From positions 62,001 to 126,000 of the forward strand of contig CAKSUT010000008.1 of assembly GCA_934502885.1 (NCBI GenBank): a stretch of DNA of 64,000 bases, in the 5' to 3' direction. The DNA comes from an uncultured Eubacteriales bacterium. GTDB lineage: Bacteria > Bacillota > Clostridia > Oscillospirales > CAG-382. This document shows, in pieces, positions 35,080-42,574 of this stretch (position 1 is the stretch's first letter; each line of letters begins with the position of its first letter). The translations under genes were made by a program, and so were the position numbers. The notes below the pieces were generated by a model. The model was not told where the DNA came from. It saw only the letters and a program-made list of their open reading frames with translations, and did not search any database.

Positions 35080-35949
35080 TTATTCCGACACCGGCATTTT
35101 GTCTGCCGACGACGCATACTTCGACGGTGTCAGTCCCGTCTGCGCCTTGAAGAAGCGTATGAAGCTGTTGCGGTTGGAGTAGCCGCAAATATCCGCGGTC
35201 TCGCTTACGCTCATTCCCGACGACAGAAGCCGCTTGCCCTTTATAAGCCGCACACAGTCGATGTAGTCGCCGAGAGTCTCACGCGTCAGAAGCTTGAAGT
35301 CGCTCCTGAGCTTCGCACTGCTCACAAAGTAGGTTTTTGCCGTCTTTTCGACTATGCCGTGTTCGCCGATGTTGTCGTTTAAGTATTTCATCACGCTGTA
35401 TATGTAGTCGAGGTGTCCCGAACCCGAGTACTCCTCGGCGATGCTCTCGGGCGTCAGCTTCGAAAACGAGTGCGACCCTGCAACAAAACGCGCCGAGCTT
35501 TTTATCTCGCGCAGAATCAGAACCAAAAGAAGCTTGCGCTTTTCTTCGTCGTGCTTTTCCTCCTCGAGGTTTTTACAGTATACGTATATTTTTTCGACGC
35601 TCTCCTCGTCGAGAGCAAGGGTTATCACGCCCGGACGGAAAAGCGTCTGCGGACGCACGTCGTTTTCAAGGTAACTCTCAATGTAGCTCTCGAAAAAGTT
35701 TATGTTGTACCTCTCGAAAGGACCGTCCGAGGTGCTGTTTGCCCAGTGGAGCGCAAACGGGCGGTAGATGACCACGCAGGGACCGCTGCATTCGGCACTG
35801 TCGCCGTCGCTCACAACGCGCATATCGCACTTTCGGCAGATTTTTATCTCCCAGTGGTCGTGAAAGTGAAACTCGTCCATCCTCCATCCCGGAGTGTCGT
35901 AGTAGTTTATCATTATGCTGTCCGTGTAGCTGTAGAATGCGTTCTGCAA
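35080..35949 (-). CDS. AraC-family transcriptional regulator upstream of cls
   Basis: 289 residues from a TTG at 35949, 7 bases after AAAGGAGG. The N-terminal part is a cupin-like sensor (MDEFHFHDHWEIKICRKC, CVVIYRPFALHW). The C-terminal double helix-turn-helix ends with SNRNSFIRFFKAQTGLTPSKY, the AraC hallmark. It is first in a probable two-gene operon with cls and may respond to an envelope or sugar signal; the ligand is unknown. Confidence 0.87.
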   Translation of the reverse strand: MQNAFYSYTDSIMINYYDTPGWRMDEFHFHDHWEIKICRKCDMRVVSDGDSAECSGPCVVIYRPFALHWANSTSDGPFERYNINFFESYIESYLENDVRPQTLFRPGVITLALDEESVEKIYVYCKNLEEEKHDEEKRKLLLVLILREIKSSARFVAGSHSFSKLTPESIAEEYSGSGHLDYIYSVMKYLNDNIGEHGIVEKTAKTYFVSSAKLRSDFKLLTRETLGDYIDCVRLIKGKRLLSSGMSVSETADICGYSNRNSFIRFFKAQTGLTPSKYASSADKMPVSE

Positions 35950-36003
35950 TGCAAAACCTCCTTTGCGGCGTTATCTGCGCCGAAATCCGACGTTTACATA
36001 CCC

Positions 36004-36032
36004 ATTTTACCACGACTTCTTTTCCCATTCAA
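36004..36032 (-). promoter_or_regulatory. Promoter of the AraC-cls pair
   Basis: On the minus strand TTGAAT (36032-36027), 17-base spacer and TAAAAT (36009-36004) lie about 55 bases before the TTG start. Confidence 0.7.
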
Positions 36033-36121
36033 GACTTTTTGTTTAAAAAAGATGTTTTTTTGACGTAAGCGGCAGAAAACAGGCGCAAAAGTTAACGATA
36101 ATGAAATATTTGAAAAAAAGC

Positions 36122-36150
36122 TTGACAAAAAGGCAATATTGTGGTATACT
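36122..36150 (+). promoter_or_regulatory. Promoter of the rpsF-ssb-rpsR operon
   Basis: TTGACA (36122-36127), 17-base spacer, TATACT (36145-36150). The ~75-base leader contains two hairpins (GGAAGGC/GCCTTTC near 36161-36179 and an 8-bp ACTCCGCG/CGCGGGGT stem near 36184-36208) that could bind S6:S18, but a clear match to that leader motif was not seen. Confidence 0.85.
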
Positions 36151-36232
36151 GTATTCTCGTGGAAGGCTGGTGCCTTTCTCCTTACTCCGCGCAAAGGACG
36201 CGGGGTCATATGTCCATAAGGAGGTGTAAATA

Positions 36233-36532
36233 ATGGAAAAACTCATTGCAAAGTACGAAACTCTTTTCATTATCAGCCCTGAACTCAGCGAGGACGCAAC
36301 AAAGGCTCTCGTAGAGAAGTTTACAGGACTTATAACTGAAAACGGCGGCGCGGTTGACAGTGTCAACGAATGGGGCAAGAGAAGACTCGCATACCCTATC
36401 AATGATCTCACAGAGGGCTACTATGTGCTTGTAAACTTTACATCGGCGCATGAAGTTCCCGCAGAGCTTGACCGTGTATTCAACATTACCGACGGTATTC
36501 TTCGTTCCATTATCGTTGCTCTCGAAGACTGA
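36233..36532 (+). CDS. rpsF: 30S ribosomal protein S6
   Basis: 99 residues, AAGGAGG before the ATG. It starts with KYETLFIISPELSED and contains VNEWGKRRLAYPINDLTEGYY, both typical of S6. It binds the 30S platform with S18. First gene of the rpsF-ssb-rpsR operon, the conserved order in Firmicutes. Confidence 0.97.
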   Translation: MEKLIAKYETLFIISPELSEDATKALVEKFTGLITENGGAVDSVNEWGKRRLAYPINDLTEGYYVLVNFTSAHEVPAELDRVFNITDGILRSIIVALED

Positions 36533-36568
36533 GAAACGATTCTGTAGCGAAACACGGGAGGATCTAAA

Positions 36569-37039
36569 ATGGCAAGCTTTAACAAGGTAATTTTGATCGG
36601 AAACCTCGTGGCTGATCCCGAGCTTAAGAAGACGCCGAACGATGTCTCGGTAGTGAGCGTAAGACTCGCCGTATCGAGAAAGTATAGGTCGGCTGACGGT
36701 ACGACGCCGACGGACTTTATCGACGTTGTATGCTGGAGAAGCACGGCGGAATTTGTCGCGAAGTATTTCACAAAGGGAAGTCCGATGCTCGTCTGCGGCT
36801 CGCTGCAGCAGAGAAGCTGGACCGATCAGAACGGTGCAAAGCGTTATACCATCGAGGTAGTGGCGGACGAAGTAAGCTTCGTTGAGCGAAAGAGTCAGAG
36901 CCAGGGTGCCGGAAGGGACAACGGCGTATATTACGGTGAGCCTCCGGCTGCACCGGGTATGGGTACTCACAGCGCGGCGAATGCGGCTCCGGCGGCAAAC
37001 TTTGAAGACGTTCCCACCGAGGACGATTTGCCATTCTGA
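36569..37039 (+). CDS. ssb: Single-stranded DNA-binding protein
   Basis: 156 residues. The OB fold (FNKVILIGNLVADPELKKTP, residues 3-22; ISLAVSRKY-like and VDVVCWR-like strands) is followed by a Gly/Ala/Pro-rich flexible linker. The tip EDDLPF at the extreme C-terminus is the acidic peptide that recruits replication and repair partners. It coats single-stranded DNA as a tetramer. Between rpsF and rpsR as expected. Confidence 0.96.
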   Translation: MASFNKVILIGNLVADPELKKTPNDVSVVSVRLAVSRKYRSADGTTPTDFIDVVCWRSTAEFVAKYFTKGSPMLVCGSLQQRSWTDQNGAKRYTIEVVADEVSFVERKSQSQGAGRDNGVYYGEPPAAPGMGTHSAANAAPAANFEDVPTEDDLPF

Positions 37040-37096
37040 TCTGCGGCCCGACAGCGCAGTCATCATTCGTAATATTGTCAAAAGGAGGTAAATTCC

Positions 37097-37333
37097 ATGG
37101 ATGCTCAGAAGCAGTTCAGAACTCGCAAGAAGAAGAAGGTTTGCACATTCTGTGCAGATAAGATAGAGCATATCGATTACAAGGACGTCGCAAGACTCCG
37201 CAAGTGCGTTTCCGAGAGAGCTAAGATTCTCCCTCGCAGAATAACCGGTACTTGCGCAAAGCACCAGAGACAGCTTACAATAGCTATCAAGAGAGCAAGA
37301 CACATTGCAATCATGCCCTATATCAGCGACTGA
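37097..37333 (+). CDS. rpsR: 30S ribosomal protein S18
   Basis: 78 residues, AAAGGAGG before the ATG. It contains [10 protein letters not shown] and [20 protein letters not shown], conserved in S18, and retains cysteines in a zinc-like pattern. It pairs with S6 on the 30S platform. Ends the operon; a hairpin without a T-run follows. Confidence 0.96.
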   Translation: MDAQKQFRTRKKKKVCTFCADKIEHIDYKDVARLRKCVSERAKILPRRITGTCAKHQRQLTIAIKRARHIAIMPYISD

Positions 37334-37343
37334 TTGAGTTTTA

Positions 37344-37522
37344 CGGGAGAACCGAAAGGCTTCTCCCGAGCTTAAAGGAATGCGGTTAGATGAGACTAAC
37401 TTGACAGTGAGCGACGTAAGTATGAGTTTCGTCACACAGCGTTTAACCGCAAAAACTTTTGGGAGAGTCGGAAAGATTTCTCCCTGCAATTAAGCACGTA
37501 AGTTAGTTCTAACTAACTTACG
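37344..37522. repeat. Diverged tandem duplication of hairpin plus GTTAG/CTAAC dyad
   Basis: A GGGAGA...TCTCCC hairpin occurs at 37344-37368 and again at 37461-37484, and a GTTAG/CTAAC dyad occurs at 37385-37400 and 37497-37522. Both elements are repeated with the same 117-bp offset, so the leader seems to have duplicated and diverged. A third long-range pairing (GCGGTTA with TAACCGC, 37383-37389 and 37444-37450) would fold the first unit. Confidence 0.6.
37497..37522. promoter_or_regulatory. Perfect 12-bp dyad, putative DtxR/IdeR-type metal operator
   Basis: CGTAAGTTAGTT and AACTAACTTACG (37497-37508 and 37511-37522) form a perfect inverted repeat around CT. Its GTTAG..CTAAC core resembles operators of DtxR/IdeR/MntR metal regulators. 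A weaker copy is at 37385-37400. Confidence 0.5.
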
Positions 37523-37576
37523 CATACCACAGATAGCAATGTCGCATTTCGTGCGGCATTGAATTAAAAGAACACG

Positions 37577-37592
37577 GTTAGTTAAAACTAAC
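37577..37592. promoter_or_regulatory. Promoter-proximal GTTAG/CTAAC dyad of the flavodoxin operon
   Basis: GTTAGTT and AACTAAC surround AA. The dyad sits immediately upstream of a TATAAA -10-like box (37596-37601) for the DUF2325 gene, where a metal-bound repressor would block transcription. Confidence 0.55.
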
Positions 37593-37652
37593 TTGTATAA
37601 AACAACAAACAAAGGAAAAATAATATCGAATGTCAACAAAGGAGGCATAAAA

Positions 37653-37952
37653 ATGAGTGTGGTAATAGTCGGCGGAAACGAATGCATGATAAGGCGGTAC
37701 AAGGACGCCTGCCTTGAATACGGGTGCAGCAGTGTAAAAGTCTTTGCGAAGCCCGAAACTTCTCTTCGCGACAAAATAGGCAATCCCGACCTTTTGGTAC
37801 TGTTTACCGGCACTATGTCACACAAAATGGTAAACAGCGCACTCGGCGCAAACAAGGACAGCACAACGAAAATCGCACGCTGCCGGTCAAGCTCTATGTC
37901 GGCGCTTCGTGCGGTACTTGAGGAGCATGCATTATGTCCGGAGAACTTTTGA
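37653..37952 (+). CDS. DUF2325 domain protein
   Basis: 99 residues from the ATG at 37653, which follows AAAGGAGG; an upstream in-frame start has no such site. The body (SVVIVGGNECMIRRY, VLFTGTMSHKMVNSAL, CRSSSMSALRAVLEEH) matches the DUF2325 family, a small Rossmann-like domain of unknown function often next to DUF3793 and flavodoxin genes in anaerobes. It overlaps the next gene by 19 bases. Confidence 0.75.
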   Translation: MSVVIVGGNECMIRRYKDACLEYGCSSVKVFAKPETSLRDKIGNPDLLVLFTGTMSHKMVNSALGANKDSTTKIARCRSSSMSALRAVLEEHALCPENF

Positions 37953-38488
37953 TAAGACACTCCGCACCGACGCTTGCGGGACTTAAAACGGGGAGTGTTT
38001 TCTCATGTCCGAACGGCGAGGGAATGAGTCTCAACAGCGAAATTGCTGAGTACAACAGACGCTTTTCGTGCAAGGGACTGCGCATAATTCCTCTGCGGCG
38101 GGGCAAGGAAAGGACGCTCATATACGTCTACCGTCCCAAAAAGCTTGCGGCAGAGCTTGCGTCGTCAAAGGCGTCGGAGATCCTCTGCGGCAAGGGTTAT
38201 CCCTGCGGAAACACGAACTGCTGTGTGGCGAAGCTCATCGAAAAAATGCGCACAGATAGCAGAAATTTTCCGCATGAGATAGGTCTCTTTCTCGGATATC
38301 CGCCCGAAGATGTGAGAGGCTTCATCGAGGGAAGACGTGACTGCAAATGCGTCGGTGCTTGGAAGGTCTACGGCGACGAGGAAGCGGCAAAGAAGCAATT
38401 TGCGAAGTACAAAAAATGCACCGACGTTTACGGCAGATGCTTTGCGGACAGCCGATCTATGGACAGGCTTGTCGTTAACGTCAATTAA
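37934..38488 (+). CDS. DUF3793 family protein
   Basis: 184 residues. It begins inside the end of the DUF2325 gene. Family features are the conserved GLRIIPLRRGKERTLIYVYR, HEIGLFLGYPPEDVRGFI and CKCVGAWKVYGD. Its cysteines (CGNTNCC, CKC) could bind metal. The family is uncharacterised and typically co-occurs with flavodoxin under iron control in Clostridia. Translational coupling to DUF2325 suggests the two act together. Confidence 0.8.
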   Translation: MSGELLIRHSAPTLAGLKTGSVFSCPNGEGMSLNSEIAEYNRRFSCKGLRIIPLRRGKERTLIYVYRPKKLAAELASSKASEILCGKGYPCGNTNCCVAKLIEKMRTDSRNFPHEIGLFLGYPPEDVRGFIEGRRDCKCVGAWKVYGDEEAAKKQFAKYKKCTDVYGRCFADSRSMDRLVVNVN

Positions 38489-38548
38489 AACGAAAACACG
38501 CCGAATCGGTGTGTAAATAAAAATTCTAATGAAAAGAGGTATTGTTTT

Positions 38549-38971
38549 ATGAAAACAGCGGTAATTTATTGGAGCGGCACAGGCAACACAGAGGAAATGG
38601 CGAATGCGGTTGCGGAGGGGGCAAAGAGCGCCGGCGCGGAGGTAGTGCTTCTCACGCCGAGCGAGGTTGACGCCGCCACTCTCGACAGCTTTGACACGAT
38701 AGCCTTCGGCTGCCCGTCCATGGGTTCGGAACAGCTCGAAGAAGAGGAATTTGAGCCGATGTTCAGCGCCTGCGAGGCAAAGCTTAACGGCAAGAAGATA
38801 GCACTCTTCGGTTCATACGGCTGGGGAGACGGCGAATGGATGCGCAACTGGGAGGAACAGGCTAAGGGCTGCGGTGCGGTTCTTGCGTGCGACAGCGTAA
38901 TCTGCAACGAAGCCCCTGACGACGAAGCAACTGAGGCTTGCAAAAACCTCGGCATTGCGCTTGCGGAATAA
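38549..38971 (+). CDS. Flavodoxin
   Basis: 140 residues, GAAAAGAGG before the ATG. The FMN phosphate loop is WSGTGNTEEMA (residues 9-19). GCPSMGSEQL and the GSYGWGDGEWM loop complete the FMN site. It carries low-potential electrons and replaces ferredoxin when iron is short, which fits the operators upstream. It could also reduce NrdG. Confidence 0.95.
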   Translation: MKTAVIYWSGTGNTEEMANAVAEGAKSAGAEVVLLTPSEVDAATLDSFDTIAFGCPSMGSEQLEEEEFEPMFSACEAKLNGKKIALFGSYGWGDGEWMRNWEEQAKGCGAVLACDSVICNEAPDDEATEACKNLGIALAE

Positions 38972-39032
38972 GAGAAGAATTAAAATCTGCCCGACAGAGC
39001 GACACACAACAGAAAAGCAATGGGTACACACA

Positions 39033-39067
39033 CAGCTCCGCACTTTTTACGATGCGGAGCTGTTTTT
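39033..39067 (+). terminator. Terminator of the flavodoxin operon
   Basis: A perfect 10-bp stem CAGCTCCGCA/TGCGGAGCTG (39033-39042 with 39053-39062) is followed by five T residues. Confidence 0.9.
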
Positions 39068-39083
39068 CCGGGCAGAGTGGTGT

Positions 39084-39647
39084 TCATTCGGAACTACATG
39101 ATTTTACACGTTCCTTATAAAGGCTTTCGTCTTTTTCAAGCTTTTTCTTGAGACTTGCTGTTTGCACGAGGGATAAAACCGACGATGAAACCGTCACGGC
39201 AAGTCCGGCGTACACTGCCGCCGAATGGCTTACAGCTATTGTGTATACAAGTGTTGACGACGACGCACAGAAAGTCAGAAGCTTTGTTTTTATGTGGTTT
39301 CCGCACCAGAATGCAACTGCCGAGAATATCGATGCAAGCGCCGGAAATATGCTGAAGATACTTTTCCATGTCAGTATTGCCGAAATTGCATAGAGTACGA
39401 TGTATATGTACAAAGGAATTCTGCTCGTCACGCCTTTTTTGTCACAGAGATAAAACACAGAGCTTCTCGAAACGCACAGAAAGCTTGCCGCTGCCGCAGA
39501 GCCGCACCCGAGAATGAGGTAGTGTGTAAGCCAGCAGATGTCCTGTACCGCTTTAAGTATGAGCATCTTTTTGTGTGAAGTCTGCGTGAATATCAGAAAC
39601 GACATTCCTATGGCGCAAAAACCTATTATTTGTGCGATAATTTCCAT
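39084..39647 (-). CDS. YgjV-family inner membrane protein
   Basis: 187 residues with about six hydrophobic helices. The start (EIIAQIIGFCAIGMSFLIFTQ...KKMLILKAVQD) matches the YgjV family, whose function is unknown. AAAGG precedes the ATG. It follows the oxidoreductase gene on the same strand after 21 bases, so the two probably form an operon. Confidence 0.72.
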   Translation of the reverse strand: MEIIAQIIGFCAIGMSFLIFTQTSHKKMLILKAVQDICWLTHYLILGCGSAAAASFLCVSRSSVFYLCDKKGVTSRIPLYIYIVLYAISAILTWKSIFSIFPALASIFSAVAFWCGNHIKTKLLTFCASSSTLVYTIAVSHSAAVYAGLAVTVSSSVLSLVQTASLKKKLEKDESLYKERVKSCSSE

Positions 39648-39668
39648 ATTTTTGCCTTTCCGTATGCG

Positions 39669-40952
39669 TCAGTCCTTTGACTTGTCGCTCCATGAAAGAA
39701 TCTCCCAATCCGCCGGAGGGTTACCGAGGTCGGGCACTTCGAGGGGAATGCCGCCGCTCAGTGCGGAGGTGTGTGCGACAAGACCGGGGAGATTAAAGCG
39801 CGCAACCTGCCAGATGTTGGTTGGGGAAAGCTTACCGGTGTCGTAGGCACGGCAGAAATCATCAACAAGAAAGTGATGAGAACCCCAGTGAGCGTTGCCC
39901 AAGCCGTCAAATTCTTTTGGAAGCCTTGAGGTCGGCTGAATTGGAGTCGTTGCGGCAAAGCCGGCGCCGTTTGCAATGTCCTGAATGGCTTTGTCATAAT
40001 CGGAAACTATTTCATTATAGACGTCCTTGGGAAACAGATTTCTCGTGACATCCGTCATTATAACGCCGTGCTTGCCGTCCGATTCAAGATTTTCCGTGTT
40101 CCACTTGCATATGCTGTGACGTGCAACCGAGTATTCGTAACAGCCTTCCGTGCCGTAGAACTGCGATACATACGTTCCGGGAAAATGCCATGCAAGGCAT
40201 CTGTTTTCACTTGCGCGGGCAATACCGCCGTTTGAAAGCTCCATGAGCATAGAGGTGTTTGCGAAGGGATTGTTGTAAAGGTTCTGTCCGTCAGTACCGT
40301 AGATGTCGGTTCTCGGACTGCCTGCAAAGCCCATCGCAGAAACTTTCTTTACAAATACTCCGGGCATTGAACCCAGAATCATCGCAGTTGAGTGTGTCGG
40401 GTAGAACATAGGCGGAAGCCCCGCATATTTCTTCCAATCCTCTCCGCCGGAGCTTTTGTAGCTGTTTTCCATGTTACGGATGTCATGGTTGTATTGTGCT
40501 TCGGCGTATACGAACTTGCCGAACGTGCCTTTTAGGTATTCCTTGCGGAGAAATACCGATATTGGTGTGTAAAACTGCGTCTCTCCCATTGAGTAGGTAA
40601 GCCGTGTTTTGCGAACGAGTTTTTCTATTTCCTTGATTTCGTCAATCCTTATACTGCAAGGCACTGCGGAATAAACGTGCTTGCCTGCATTAAGTGCGTC
40701 GATGACCATTTTCCCGTGTGCAAATCTCTGCGTAAAAATCGCAACGGAGTTTACTTTGTCAGATTCAAGAGCCTCTTTGAAACTGTCGATTATCTCAACT
40801 CCGAATTTTGCTGCTGCATTCTCGGCTCTCGATTTTATCAAATCACATACATAAACCTTCTCGACTGACGGATGAGCCTTGAAAAGCGGTATAAAGAACG
40901 GGGAGAAATTGCCACACCCGATTATTGCTATTTTAATTCTTTCTTTTGCCAT
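39669..40952 (-). CDS. Gfo/Idh/MocA-family oxidoreductase
   Basis: 427 residues from the ATG at 40952, with AAAGGAAAG about 9 bases upstream (a further in-frame ATG lies at 40973 without a site). The Rossmann opening is IKIAIIGCGNFSPFF. The usual EKP is replaced by a SAVPCS stretch after GKHVY, a divergence that may change the catalytic lysine. The C-terminal domain is large (GTEGCYEYSV, NPPADWEILSW). It is divergent from the AraC gene at 41141, which probably controls it. Substrate unknown. Confidence 0.8.
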   Translation of the reverse strand: MAKERIKIAIIGCGNFSPFFIPLFKAHPSVEKVYVCDLIKSRAENAAAKFGVEIIDSFKEALESDKVNSVAIFTQRFAHGKMVIDALNAGKHVYSAVPCSIRIDEIKEIEKLVRKTRLTYSMGETQFYTPISVFLRKEYLKGTFGKFVYAEAQYNHDIRNMENSYKSSGGEDWKKYAGLPPMFYPTHSTAMILGSMPGVFVKKVSAMGFAGSPRTDIYGTDGQNLYNNPFANTSMLMELSNGGIARASENRCLAWHFPGTYVSQFYGTEGCYEYSVARHSICKWNTENLESDGKHGVIMTDVTRNLFPKDVYNEIVSDYDKAIQDIANGAGFAATTPIQPTSRLPKEFDGLGNAHWGSHHFLVDDFCRAYDTGKLSPTNIWQVARFNLPGLVAHTSALSGGIPLEVPDLGNPPADWEILSWSDKSKD

Positions 40953-41041
40953 ACTGTTATTCTTTCCTTTCATCTGCGCCTTGACCGCCGCAGTTTTGCT
41001 AACAAAAGAATTATAGTACTTCGGTGCGACTAAAAGTTAAT

Positions 41042-41071
41042 AATTATATATTAAAAATATAAAATTATATA
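41042..41071. promoter_or_regulatory. 21-bp-spaced direct repeat between divergent oxidoreductase and AraC genes
   Basis: AATTATATA occurs at 41042-41050 and 41063-41071, offset 21 bp, as expected for AraC half-sites. A TATAAT -10 for the minus-strand gene lies at 41015-41010. The region is AT-rich, so chance is possible. Confidence 0.4.
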
Positions 41072-41079
41072 CTTTTGCA

Positions 41080-41108
41080 TTGACAAAGGTTGACCTGTGA
41101 TGTATAAT
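41080..41108 (+). promoter_or_regulatory. Consensus promoter of the AraC gene at 41141
   Basis: TTGACA (41080-41085), 17-base spacer, TATAAT (41103-41108). Confidence 0.88.
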
Positions 41109-41140
41109 TACTTCGATGTAACAATGAGGAGGTGAAACAC

Positions 41141-41980
41141 TTGGAGCTTCATTATCTGAACCCGTTTATCAGATACTGCCGTTCGAACAATTCGTGGCGG
41201 AACAATTCCAAATACAGCATATGCTTCGATTGCCGCTTGTTTTTCATACGTAGCGGAAAAGGCGTATTGTCGGTAGATAATGAGAACATTTCATTTTCCG
41301 ACGGTGCGGCATTTTTTATGCCTGCCGGAACGGTTTACAGGTTTACGTATTCGTCGGCTGAACATATATATGTTCTCGACTTTGATCTCACCGATGAATA
41401 TTCTTATTTAGAGGAGTCGCTCGGTACGGGAAACCCGGACAGTTGCGACGCAAAGAGTATAAAGCGTACTCGGTCAACAGACGGCTTTGCGAAGACGAAA
41501 TATATTGAGCATGCGGAAAGCATGCTCACGTATCTGGAAAGATGCTGTGATCTGTTTTTGTTCCGTGAACCGATGTTTCGCGAAAGGGCATCCGCACTTT
41601 TAAAGTTATGCTTGCTCCTGTTTGCCGGAGACGGTGCGGAGGCGGGAGACGGAAAAAAAGGAGGAACGGCGGATGAGGCGAAACTTTACATGAAGAAGAA
41701 TTTCGCCGATTCCTCGCTCACCAATAAGAGTATGGCGAAGAGTCTCGGCTATAATCCGCTCTACCTCGGTAGACTTTTCAAGGACAGTACCGGCAAGACG
41801 CTTCATGGTTATCTCTGCGAATACAGAATTTCGGTTGCAAAGAATTATCTTGTCACAACGGATCTTGATATAGGCACCGTTGCGTGGCGAGTCGGCTTCA
41901 ACTCTGTGAGCAATTTCATCGACACTTTTAAGACTCAGGTCGGAACGACGCCGTTAAGGTACAGACGAATGTACGAATAG
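41141..41980 (+). CDS. AraC-family transcriptional regulator
   Basis: 279 residues from a TTG at 41141, 8 bases after AGGAGG; the GTG at 41132 overlaps that site. The N-terminal cupin domain (CFDCRLFFIRSGKGVLSVD, FMPAGTVYRF) precedes the double helix-turn-helix ending GFNSVSNFIDTFKTQVGTTP. It is divergent from the oxidoreductase/YgjV pair and probably its activator. The inducer is unknown. Confidence 0.85.
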   Translation: MELHYLNPFIRYCRSNNSWRNNSKYSICFDCRLFFIRSGKGVLSVDNENISFSDGAAFFMPAGTVYRFTYSSAEHIYVLDFDLTDEYSYLEESLGTGNPDSCDAKSIKRTRSTDGFAKTKYIEHAESMLTYLERCCDLFLFREPMFRERASALLKLCLLLFAGDGAEAGDGKKGGTADEAKLYMKKNFADSSLTNKSMAKSLGYNPLYLGRLFKDSTGKTLHGYLCEYRISVAKNYLVTTDLDIGTVAWRVGFNSVSNFIDTFKTQVGTTPLRYRRMYE

Positions 41981-42005
41981 AAAAAAAGAGGGCATAAAAG
42001 CCCTC
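41981..42005 (-). terminator. Terminator of rnpB
   Basis: On the minus strand a GAGGGC/GCCCTC stem (42005-42000 with 41993-41988) is followed by seven T residues (41987-41981). Confidence 0.85.
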
Positions 42006-42065
42006 CTTGCTAATCTCGCAAAACCGAGCGAAGAGGGAAATCCACGTTCGGTCCGTTCATATTGT

Positions 42066-42418
42066 GTATCGACCCATAAGCCGGGTTCTGTATTTGACAG
42101 TCATCTATCTTGGCTTTGCGTCGCCGCAAAGCTCTGTGCCACCCTGGGAATTTCGTCGAGCAAACGCCGGTCTTTCGACCGCTTCCCCTTGGGTGTTGCT
42201 TCGGATAGGGTTTACAGGACCCCCGTGTTACCACGGGACTCGGTGAGCTCTTACCTCGCCTTTCCACCCTTACCGCATTTCTGCGGCGGTATATCTCTGT
42301 TGCACTCTCCCGGAGGTTACCCTCGGCTGACGTTATCAGTTATCCTGCTCTGTGAAGCCCGGACTTTCCTCACCTCGGTCCTTTCGGAGTCCTCGGCGCG
42401 ACCGTCTGTGTCGGTACG
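42066..42418 (-). ncRNA. rnpB: RNase P RNA component
   Basis: The reverse strand carries the hallmark GAGGAAAGTCCGGGCTTC near the 5' end and ACAGAACCCGGCTTA near the 3' end, with GGGTAACCTCCGGGAGAG, GGTGGAAAGGCGAGG and AGGGTGGCACAGAG between them. P1 can form between GTACCGAC (42417-42410) and GTCGATAC (42073-42066) with one mismatch. The ~350-base size is normal. It is the catalytic RNA that removes tRNA 5' leaders. The exact ends are approximate; a minus-strand terminator lies about 60 bases downstream. Confidence 0.95.
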
Positions 42419-42533
42419 TGGGTATTTTATCAGACTATATCGGATATCTTTTGACGGTTTGCTGAAATTTCGGTAAATTTTGTGCCTGTCAAAAAAGTCG
42501 CTGTGAGTTCCGGTTCTGAAAACAAGCAAAAGT

Positions 42534-42567
42534 AATACCAACCGACATCGTTCAGCCGATTGGTATT
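42534..42567 (-). terminator. Probable terminator of queA
   Basis: AATACCAA/TTGGTATT (42534-42541 with 42560-42567) extends through wobble pairs to about 13 bp. The following minus-strand ACTTTTGCTTGTTTTC is only moderately T-rich. Confidence 0.55.
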
Positions 42568-42574
42568 ATCGCTC

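Noticed and set aside
36160..36232. S6:S18-binding autoregulatory leader of rpsF
   Set aside because: Two hairpins are present, but the characteristic bulged CCG arrangement could not be recognised with confidence, so it is mentioned only with the promoter.
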